Below, in pieces: positions 7,231 through 11,735 of a stretch of DNA of 11,735 nt; position 1 is the stretch's first letter, and each line of letters starts with the position of its first letter. Below the pieces are notes generated by a model. The model worked only from the letters and a program-made list of their open reading frames with translations, did no database searches and was not told the origin of the DNA. The stretch comes from RGIG6353 sp045594565 (GTDB lineage: Bacteria; Bacillota; Clostridia; Oscillospirales; SIG627), in contig JAZNYT010000023.1 in assembly GCA_045594565.1 (NCBI GenBank), positions 1 through 11,735 on the forward strand. The letters run 5' to 3'. Made by a program: the position numbers and the translations under genes.

Positions 7231-7502
7231 CAAAATTTCGTCGAAATTTAATTTTAGAAATTTTGGTTAAAACCGAAAATGAAAACTCTTCACCTTTTAA
7301 CGAAATCGGTTTTCAAAAACAAAGTGCAAACAAAACAAAATTTAGTTATATGCCTTTAAATGTAGAAAGACGAGAGAAAACCTCGTCTTTCTTTTGATTT
7401 ATTCCAAATTTCATTTTCTTCGTCCCTTCCTCGCACTGCTGTACAAAGTACAGCGACGGCTTCGGAATGAACGATTTTACCTCAAAATTTCGTCGAAATT
7501 TA
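7231..7502. repeat. Element B2: structured intergenic repeat with 20-bp direct ends
   Basis: This is the second long copy of element B, with the core at 7260-7495. Hairpins at positions equivalent to B1 have different stem sequences: AAAACCGA/TCGGTTTT (7269-7276/7306-7313) and AGAAAGACGAG/CTCGTCTTTCT (7364-7374/7382-7392). GCTGTAC/GTACAGC (7438-7444/7448-7454) is identical. The 20-mer CAAAATTTCGTCGAAATTTA occurs at 7231-7250 and again at 7483-7502, and each contains a perfect palindrome (AAATTTCG/CGAAATTT). No coding potential is convincing. Confidence 0.8.
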
Positions 7503-7505
7503 TGT

Positions 7506-7601
7506 GATATTCGGCTTGTGCCGAGCGATATTTGTGCTGTCGCACAAGCGATATTTTCAAACTTCGTTTGAAAGCTTCGGTAAATTTTTCTTACGAAAAA
7601 T
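7506..7601. repeat. Tandem array of GATATT-framed hairpins
   Basis: There are three consecutive units, each opening with GATATT and closing with GC: stems TCGGC/GCCGA (7511-7515/7520-7524), TTGTGC/GCACAA (7532-7537/7542-7547) and TTTCAAAC/GTTTGAAA (7555-7562/7566-7573), with loops of 3-4 nt. A fourth stem, ATTTTTC/GAAAAAT (7584-7590/7595-7601), follows with a different frame. Unit spacing is 21 and 23 nt. The frames are conserved while the stems differ completely. Confidence 0.75.
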
Positions 7602-7610
7602 ATTTATTAT

Positions 7611-7668
7611 TATAGTTTTCGTGAGGGGTTAAAGGGGAGAGGACTTTTGTAAAAAGTCTTCTCCCCTT
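7611..7668. repeat. 58-bp hairpin direct repeat, left copy
   Basis: It is identical to 9563-9620 except at one position (G7649 versus A9601). It contains a 17-bp stem, 7632-7648 with 7652-7668, with one G-T pair and loop GTA. The long G+C-containing stem could work as a terminator, but the following bases (GAATATAATTT) are a poor U-tract. It lies just past the 3' end of the XRE gene. Confidence 0.88.
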
Positions 7669-7688
7669 GAATATAATTTAATTTTTAT

Positions 7689-7904
7689 CTATTTATTAAA
7701 TTCTTTTTTGTCTGTTCTGCCTAAAATGTAATCTACTGACACGTTGTGAAAGTCTGCAAGTTTTATTAAAATTTCGGTCGGTATATCAAGGTCTCCTCTT
7801 TCGTAATTGCTGTACACACGTTGACTGCATGAAAGGATTTCACCCATTTTCTTCTGCGTTAAATCCTTATCTTCCCTTAAATTCCGTATTCTTTGGTAGA
7901 GCAT
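7689..7904 (-). CDS. XRE-family transcriptional repressor
   Basis: This 71-residue protein is a single Cro/CI-type helix-turn-helix domain. The helix-turn-helix spans roughly LTQKKMGEILSCSQRVYSNYERGD (15-38), followed by PTEILIKLADFHNVSVDYILGRTD, the standard XRE ending. With no other domain it should be a small DNA-binding dimer. The ATG at 7904 has AGAGGTG a few bases upstream. It is divergent from the secreted-protein gene at 8043, and the shared region holds two copies of a 17-bp palindromic site, so it most likely represses that promoter and possibly its own. A TATAAT (7941-7936 on the minus strand) is a candidate -10 for this gene, with no good -35. Confidence 0.93.
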   Translation of the reverse strand: MLYQRIRNLREDKDLTQKKMGEILSCSQRVYSNYERGDLDIPTEILIKLADFHNVSVDYILGRTDKKEFNK

Positions 7905-7944
7905 ACAATCACCTCTTGATTTATTGTATGCAAATATTATAACT

Positions 7945-7961
7945 TAGTGCAAAATCCGCTA
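7945..7961. promoter_or_regulatory. Operator half-match O1 for the XRE protein
   Basis: TAGTGCAAAATCCGCTA is an imperfect copy (two changes in the left arm) of the perfect site at 7970-7986. It is 25 bp away centre to centre and sits between that site and the XRE gene's candidate -10. Confidence 0.55.
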
Positions 7962-7990
7962 TTGACAATTAGCGGAAAATCCGCTATAAT
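7962..7990 (+). promoter_or_regulatory. SigA promoter of the secreted stalk-domain protein
   Basis: Perfect consensus boxes TTGACA (7962-7967) and TATAAT (7985-7990) with a 17-nt spacer. Such a strong promoter occupied by an operator suggests it is normally repressed and strongly induced on release. Confidence 0.9.
7970..7986. promoter_or_regulatory. Operator O2, perfect palindrome in the promoter spacer
   Basis: TAGCGGAAAATCCGCTA has 7-bp perfect arms around AAA. It fills the spacer and enters the -10 of the promoter at 7962-7990, so a bound repressor would exclude RNA polymerase. Its size and form suit a dimeric XRE protein such as the one encoded next door. The assignment is inference. 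Confidence 0.7.
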
Positions 7991-8042
7991 TATTTTCGCA
8001 AGTATTTGCAAAAATATTTTTTTATTAAGAAAGGACACCAAA

Positions 8043-8816
8043 ATGAAAAAAAGATTACAAGGAATTATTGCAGGTTTTCTTGCAGGAGCATTGCTGACAG
8101 GCGGAATGGTTTTTGCAAAGGACGTCAGCGAAAAGGCACAGCTCTATTACAGAAACATCAAGATTTTTATTGACGGAGCAGAAATAGTACCCAAAGGCTC
8201 GGACGGCTCTGTTGTTGAACCCTTTATTATGAATGGAGCAACATATCTTCCCGTCAGAGCAATCTCTGAAGCACTCGGCAAGGACGTAGCATGGGACGGA
8301 AAAACTTACAGTGTATATATCGGCAAGAAAGACCAGCTCCAACCCGATAACTACCTTGATAGGATACAATATAGTAATGTGGTATTTGGAGAATGGTATA
8401 ATAATTTATGGAAAATTAATGGTAAAATAACTGATACAAACAATAAGGACTATATGTCAGGAATGCTATTTTACAACAGTGCAGGAAATGATATGTATAA
8501 TATAAAGGGTGACGCCGATAAAGTTGATATAAAAATCTCATACCCATTAAATAGTCAATACGGGAACTTAAAAGGAAAAATAGTTTTGCCTAAAGACATA
8601 AAAACAAACGAATTAGATATAAACGATTTAGATAATGAAAATGTAAATGTATACTTTTATGGTGATGATGAATTAATCTATAAAGCAACATCTGTTTCAC
8701 AGTCAATGCCGTTTGCTTTTGATTTAGATATAAGAGGTATAAATAGCCTTACAATTAAAATAGGCATGGGCACCAAAACTTATGTTGCCCTTACAGATTT
8801 AGCACTTTACGAATAA
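8043..8816 (+). CDS. Secreted protein: copper-amine-oxidase N (stalk) domain plus NPCBM-like C-terminus
   Basis: This is a 257-residue exported protein. The signal peptide MKKRLQGIIAGFLAGALLTG... probably ends at VFA (23-25). Residues 36-94 form a stalk domain of the copper amine oxidase N-terminal type (IKIFIDGAEIVP, NGATYLPVRAISEALGKDVAWDG, YSVYIG). Residues about 115-257 resemble the NPCBM carbohydrate-binding fold: YGNLKGKIVL, VNVYFYGDDELIYKAT, FDLDIRGINSLTIKIG and TDLALYE. No catalytic domain is seen. The start is the ATG at 8043 with AAAGGA at 8030-8035; an in-frame GTG at 7947 lies upstream of the -35 box and cannot be used by this promoter. From about 8340 onward the codons become AT-rich, unlike the first third, which suggests domain exchange. 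A cell-surface or cell-wall role is inference. Confidence 0.85.
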   Translation: MKKRLQGIIAGFLAGALLTGGMVFAKDVSEKAQLYYRNIKIFIDGAEIVPKGSDGSVVEPFIMNGATYLPVRAISEALGKDVAWDGKTYSVYIGKKDQLQPDNYLDRIQYSNVVFGEWYNNLWKINGKITDTNNKDYMSGMLFYNSAGNDMYNIKGDADKVDIKISYPLNSQYGNLKGKIVLPKDIKTNELDINDLDNENVNVYFYGDDELIYKATSVSQSMPFAFDLDIRGINSLTIKIGMGTKTYVALTDLALYE

Positions 8817-8823
8817 AAACACA

Positions 8824-8850
8824 GAAAGCCACTTCGATGAAGTGGCTTTC
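8824..8850. terminator. Bidirectional terminator between convergent genes
   Basis: GAAAGCCACTTC (8824-8835) and GAAGTGGCTTTC (8839-8850) form a perfect 12-bp stem with a 3-nt loop. It lies 7 nt past the stop of the secreted protein and 2 nt before the stop of the convergent Fic gene. Modest T-rich flanks occur on both sides. Confidence 0.75.
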
Positions 8851-8852
8851 GT

Positions 8853-9482
8853 CTATTTATACACCTTCTTGATACAAAAGCTTTTCATAAACTCGATAAG
8901 CTGTGTATCGTTGCCTGTTTCGTAAAATGAAATTAAAAGTGTTTTGAATTCTTCAAGCTTTTCGATAGGTATCTGGAAAATACCGATATCGTTTTCGATA
9001 AGGATTTTGTTTGCGATAAGCTGTGCTACTCTCTTATTGCCGTCAATAAAAGCTTGAGCTCTTGCCACGTAACAGAAAAATTTAAGTGCTTTCAGAGAAG
9101 CATCCTCTATTTTGTCTATCTCTGACAAGGTGTCCATAATAACGGAGGTTTGGGGTATTTCAGGCTCCCAAGAGGTTCCGCCTATCTGAACGGGGATAGT
9201 GCGTACTTCTCCGTTATTTGCAAACAGCAATTCACCGACAATTTTATTATATTCTCTCAAAAGCATAAGATTATTTGAGGCATCAAGATTATCAAGTAGA
9301 AATTGCCAAGACCTTTTCATATTTATAACAAACAAAACTTCTTCGGTCTTTGTTTCGGTAGGGGCATTTCTGAGTATAGCTTCGGTTTTCGGAAATGTAG
9401 TTCCCAGCCCCTCAAGGTTGGCACTCTTCCATATACTGTCTACCAACAGGCGTTTCGCCATTTCCACAGCACTGTCCTGCAA
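8853..9482 (-). CDS. Fic-family protein with degenerate active site
   Basis: Fic-domain proteins usually transfer AMP from ATP to a target hydroxyl using HxFxxGNxR. Here (209 residues) the core reads Q143-A-F-I-D-G-N-K-R151, so the catalytic His is Gln. Gly, Asn and the first Arg are kept, and the far Arg of HxFxxGNGRxxR is Gln. A class II inhibitory helix motif [S/T]xxxE[G/N] is intact near the N-terminus (S20-A-N-L-E24-G25), as is the flap region before IGGTSWEPEIP. Loss of the His argues against normal AMPylation. Start: GAGGTGA (9488-9494) lies five bases before TTG at 9482; a GTG at 9491 overlaps that site and is less likely. It has its own promoter and is convergent with the secreted-protein gene, inside the repeat-bounded cassette. 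No antitoxin-type partner is adjacent. Confidence 0.85.
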   Translation of the reverse strand: MQDSAVEMAKRLLVDSIWKSANLEGLGTTFPKTEAILRNAPTETKTEEVLFVINMKRSWQFLLDNLDASNNLMLLREYNKIVGELLFANNGEVRTIPVQIGGTSWEPEIPQTSVIMDTLSEIDKIEDASLKALKFFCYVARAQAFIDGNKRVAQLIANKILIENDIGIFQIPIEKLEEFKTLLISFYETGNDTQLIEFMKSFCIKKVYK

Positions 9483-9506
9483 CTCTGTCACCTCACTTTT
9501 TTTATC

Positions 9507-9535
9507 ATTATAGCAAACAATTTACTTAAAATCAA
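9507..9535 (-). promoter_or_regulatory. Promoter of the Fic-family gene
   Basis: On the minus strand: TTGATT (9535-9530), a 17-nt spacer and TATAAT (9512-9507), with the predicted start near 9500. That leaves a very short leader before GAGGTGA (9494-9488), which supports the TTG start at 9482. Confidence 0.65.
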
Positions 9536-9562
9536 TATACAATTTATAATACTAATATAAAG

Positions 9563-9620
9563 TATAGTTTTCGTGAGGGGTTAAAGGGGAGAGGACTTTT
9601 ATAAAAAGTCTTCTCCCCTT
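9563..9620. repeat. 58-bp hairpin direct repeat, right copy
   Basis: 57 of 58 bases match 7611-7668, in the same orientation. The stem is 9584-9600 with 9604-9620, loop ATA. It lies 22 nt past the uxaA stop, so on the minus strand it may help end uxaBA transcription, where the stem is followed by TTTAACCCC. Confidence 0.88.
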
Positions 9621-9642
9621 AATACAACCAAAATATCAAGCT

Positions 9643-11019
9643 TTACAGTATAACTCCGCTTTTGAAGAGAGATATACTCTGACATCCAAGCTTTTCACTT
9701 GAGGTTTCATCACCCTCGGCAACCTTTATGGTTTTATCGAAAAGCTCTTTTGCGGTACTTTCCATATCCGCACCTTCGGCAAGTACACCTGCATTGAAGT
9801 CTGTCCAGTGGGGTTTTCTTTCGGCAATGGTGTTGTTTGTAGTAACCTTGATTGTAGGCACGGGAGCGCCGAGGGGTGTACCTCTGCCTGTGGTAAAGTA
9901 GATTACGTGGGCACCTGCAGCCGTAAGATTGGTTATTGCAACAATGTCGTTACCGGGACCGCTGATAAGGTGGAGTCCTGAGTCTGTGCCTGCACACTCA
10001 CCCATGGGGAGAGCCTCAACTACCGGCACCTGACCGCCCTTCTGAACACAGCCAAGAGACTTTTCTTCAAGAGTGGTAATACCTCCCGCTTTGTTTCCGG
10101 GGGAGGGGTTTTCGGCTACCGACTCACCGTGAGAGGTAAAGTAATTGCGGAAATCCTGTACCATTGAGCGTGCATCCTCAAAAACCTTGTGGCTTACACA
10201 TCTGTCGAAAAGCACCTGTTCTCCACCGAACATTTCGGGTACCTCGGTCATAAGGATGGATGCGCCCTTCTTGTAGAAAAGCTCTGCCGTCTTTCCTACG
10301 AGAGGATTTGCGGTGATACCGCTGAGACCGTCCGAGCCGCCACATTTAAGACCTATTTTAAGCTTAGAAACGGGGAGGGGAGTGCGCTTGAAGGTGTCGG
10401 CGTAAGTCTTCAGCTCCTCGATGAGCTTTACACCCTCTGCTATTTCATCCTTACAGTCCTGTGTTACAAGGAACTTTACTCGCTTGTCGTTCCAGCTTCC
10501 AAGCACCTTCTTTATTTCGTCAACGTTACTGTTCTCACAGCCAAGTCCAAGCACAAGAACACCCCCTGCATTGGGATGATTTATGAGGGCGGTGAGAAGC
10601 TTACGGGTAAGGTCTTGGTCGTCTCCTGTCTGTGAACAACCCCACGTGTGAGTGTAGCACTTGGCGCCTGTTTTTCGGGCAAGTGCCTCGGCAATGCCGT
10701 TAACACATCCGACAGTGGGAATTATCCATATTTCGTTGCGGATTCCTACCTCACCGTTTTCACGAAGATATCCCATAAAGGTTCCGTCATCATCGGGCAA
10801 TTCGGGAGTGTACTCTCGGTACTCTGCAACAAGTGTTCCCGTAAGGTCGGTCTTCATATTGTGAGTATGTACGTGCTCACCCTTTTTTATATCCTCCGTT
10901 GCCCGTCCGATAGGGAAGCCGTACTTTATTATCTTTTCGCCCTTTTCGATATCTGAAAGAGCATATTTATGTCCGTTTTCGAGATTTACTTCTACGTTGT
11001 CTTTTTCGTTTATTATCAT
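9643..11019 (-). CDS. uxaA: Altronate dehydratase
   Basis: UxaA dehydrates D-altronate to 2-keto-3-deoxygluconate in the cytoplasm, the third step of galacturonate catabolism. The 458-residue protein has an N-terminal SAF domain (about 5-70) ending in GFPIGRATEDIKKGEHVHTHN and a large C-terminal UxaA domain with IIPTVGCVN (99-107), THTWGCSQTGDD (123-134), GLGCEN (158-163) and C226-GGSDGLSGITANP. It is somewhat shorter than the 495-residue E. coli enzyme, mainly through a compact N-terminus (DNVEVNLENGHKYAL). The ATG has AAGGTG about six bases upstream. It follows uxaB in the same direction after 121 bp filled by fragments of elements B and A, so the two are probably one operon. Metal dependence (iron or manganese) is known for the family, not visible here. 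Confidence 0.96.
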   Translation of the reverse strand: MIINEKDNVEVNLENGHKYALSDIEKGEKIIKYGFPIGRATEDIKKGEHVHTHNMKTDLTGTLVAEYREYTPELPDDDGTFMGYLRENGEVGIRNEIWIIPTVGCVNGIAEALARKTGAKCYTHTWGCSQTGDDQDLTRKLLTALINHPNAGGVLVLGLGCENSNVDEIKKVLGSWNDKRVKFLVTQDCKDEIAEGVKLIEELKTYADTFKRTPLPVSKLKIGLKCGGSDGLSGITANPLVGKTAELFYKKGASILMTEVPEMFGGEQVLFDRCVSHKVFEDARSMVQDFRNYFTSHGESVAENPSPGNKAGGITTLEEKSLGCVQKGGQVPVVEALPMGECAGTDSGLHLISGPGNDIVAITNLTAAGAHVIYFTTGRGTPLGAPVPTIKVTTNNTIAERKPHWTDFNAGVLAEGADMESTAKELFDKTIKVAEGDETSSEKLGCQSISLFKSGVIL

Positions 11020-11033
11020 AACATCACCTTTTT

Positions 11034-11054
11034 AAGCTAGATATTTTGGTTAAA
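11034..11054. repeat. Element B3: fragment of element B upstream of uxaA
   Basis: 21 bp identical to 1032-1052 (AGCTAGATATTTTGGTTAAA plus one base). As with lgt, it lies immediately upstream of a minus-strand ribosome binding site. The similarity stops where element A5 begins at about 11058, so this looks like an element B cut back by, or fused to, element A. Confidence 0.75.
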
Positions 11055-11057
11055 TCA

Positions 11058-11160
11058 AATTGAAAACTGAAAATGGAAAGTTGAAAATTAAGGTAAATTG
11101 TGATTTTGGCAAAGCCAAAATGTCCGAAATTATTCACTATTCAATATTCAATACTCATTA
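11058..11160. repeat. Element A5: hybrid-ended heptad repeat between uxaB and uxaA
   Basis: The left end is AATTGAA, AACTGAA, AATGGAA, AGTTGAA, AATTAAGG (11058-11093). The right end on the minus strand is TAATGAG, TATTGAA, TATTGAA, TAGTGAA, TAATTTCGG (11160 downwards). The hairpin ATTTTGGC/GCCAAAAT (11103-11110/11114-11121) matches the second hairpin of A4. The ends belong to two different sequence subtypes. The outer 20 bases encode the C-terminus and stop of uxaB. Confidence 0.85.
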
Positions 11161-11735
11161 TTTCCTTCATATCAGTCAAATCCTCTCCCCAAAGGTCGCG
11201 GTTCATTAGAATCTCATCTACCGTGGCGTTCTTCATGAACTCCTCTACCTCGGGGTCGTCGTTTACCATATCGGTCTTGTAAAATTCAAGGAGCTTTGAG
11301 AAAGCAAACGTCAGCGTTTCGGGGTATCTTCCGAATTTCTTTTTATACTCCAAAACAGAGGGAAGCACTCTTACCTTGAATTTCGACACCGAGTTGAGGG
11401 CAATAGAGGAGAGGTAGTGCTTGATGTAGGGGTTTGCAAACCTTTCAAGAACACTTTCTGCATAAGAGATAAGCTCCTCACGCGTGAGGTCAAGAGTGGG
11501 GATTATTTCGTCAAATATGCATTTTCTAACGTATGCGTTCATCTTTTCGTCGGCAACACATTCGCCTACCGTTTCAAAGCCCGAAAGAAGTGCGAAGGGT
11601 ACGAGGGAGGTGTGTGCTCCGTTGAGGATGCGAACCTTTCGAGTTCTGTACATTTCAAGCTTGTCAGCGGTCACTATAACGTTGAGTCCTGCACGGCTGA
11701 AGGGGAGCTCGCTTTCCAGGTCGTGGTCTGTTTCA
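11141..11735 (-). CDS. uxaB: Tagaturonate reductase (altronate oxidoreductase), C-terminal part
   Basis: UxaB reduces D-tagaturonate to D-altronate with NADH, feeding UxaA. The frame is open to the right edge of the window, so only about 197 C-terminal residues are present, roughly 40% of a family member of about 480. The visible part begins ...ELPFSRAGLNVIVTADKLEMYRT and contains K-V-R-I-L-N-G-A-H-T, the Kx4Nx2H catalytic set of long-chain mannitol-type dehydrogenases. A GTG at 11674 is an internal valine codon, not the start. The rest is the helical mannitol dehydrogenase C-terminal domain. The last residues, MSIEY, and the stop come from the heptad end of element A5. Together with uxaA this indicates use of pectin-derived galacturonate; uxaC would be expected nearby. 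Confidence 0.95.
   Translation of the reverse strand, partial: ETDHDLESELPFSRAGLNVIVTADKLEMYRTRKVRILNGAHTSLVPFALLSGFETVGECVADEKMNAYVRKCIFDEIIPTLDLTREELISYAESVLERFANPYIKHYLSSIALNSVSKFKVRVLPSVLEYKKKFGRYPETLTFAFSKLLEFYKTDMVNDDPEVEEFMKNATVDEILMNRDLWGEDLTDMKEIMSIEY

Noticed and set aside
7506..7601. Reading the hairpin array as a CRISPR array
   Set aside because: Units are 21-23 nt with only six fixed bases and self-complementary variable parts, unlike repeat-spacer structure; no cas genes are present.
7947..8042. GTG at 7947 as the start of the secreted protein
   Set aside because: It is upstream of the -35 box of the gene's own promoter and inside an operator; the ATG at 8043 has a binding site and gives a proper signal peptide.
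8853..9482. A Fic/antitoxin (Doc/Phd-type) toxin-antitoxin pair
   Set aside because: No small antitoxin gene overlaps or adjoins it; the XRE gene is more than 1 kb away on the other side of a convergent gene, and the Fic active site lacks its His.
7611..9620. The 58-bp repeats as ends of an insertion sequence or integrase att sites
   Set aside because: There is no transposase or recombinase between them, they are direct rather than inverted, and the hairpin content fits a terminator-like repeat equally well.
11141..11674. A complete 177-residue gene starting at the GTG at 11674
   Set aside because: The frame continues to the window edge with typical UxaB sequence (PFSRAGLNVIV), so it is the 3' part of uxaB.

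Overview
The window looks like a chromosomal segment of a low-to-mid GC Gram-positive anaerobe, most likely an uncultured gut-type clostridium (Oscillospirales or a neighbouring order). The reasons are strong AGGAGG-type ribosome binding sites, textbook SigA promoters with 17-bp spacers, a YmfF/YmfH M16 peptidase pair, a secreted copper-amine-oxidase-N (stalk) domain protein, a hexuronate-degradation operon, and very repeat-rich AT-loaded intergenic regions. The taxonomic placement is inference; no rRNA is present.

Layout. Positions 184-4117 (minus strand) hold a set transcribed leftwards: ymfF-like (catalytically dead M16 partner), ymfH-like (M16 peptidase with HFLEH) and lgt (prolipoprotein diacylglyceryl transferase). 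A divergent pair of strong promoters (4146-4229) separates it from an unrecognised 274-residue cytoplasmic protein (4263-5087, plus). Positions 5265-7214 (plus) are the housekeeping rpsB-tsf operon (ribosomal protein S2, elongation factor Ts) with an extended -10 promoter, a dyad over the promoter, a roughly 100-nt leader and a rho-independent terminator. Positions 7611-9620 look like an accessory cassette bounded by two 58-bp direct repeats (one mismatch): a small XRE repressor, a divergent signal-peptide/stalk-domain protein under an operator-laden promoter, and a Fic-family protein whose catalytic His is Gln. Positions 9643-11735 (minus) carry uxaA (altronate dehydratase) and the 3' part of uxaB (tagaturonate reductase), consecutive steps of galacturonate breakdown to 2-keto-3-deoxygluconate.

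The most unusual content is between the genes. I see at least four kinds of intergenic repeat. Element A (five copies) has ends made of about four 7-nt units (consensus near WAWTGAA), inverted at the two ends, around small perfect hairpins; each copy abuts or supplies the stop codon of a neighbouring gene. Element B (about 230-250 bp; two long copies and one fragment) keeps hairpins in register while the stem sequences differ between copies. A third is a tandem array of GATATT-framed hairpins. The fourth is the 58-bp hairpin repeat around the accessory cassette. No tRNA, rRNA, CRISPR array or transposase gene was seen.
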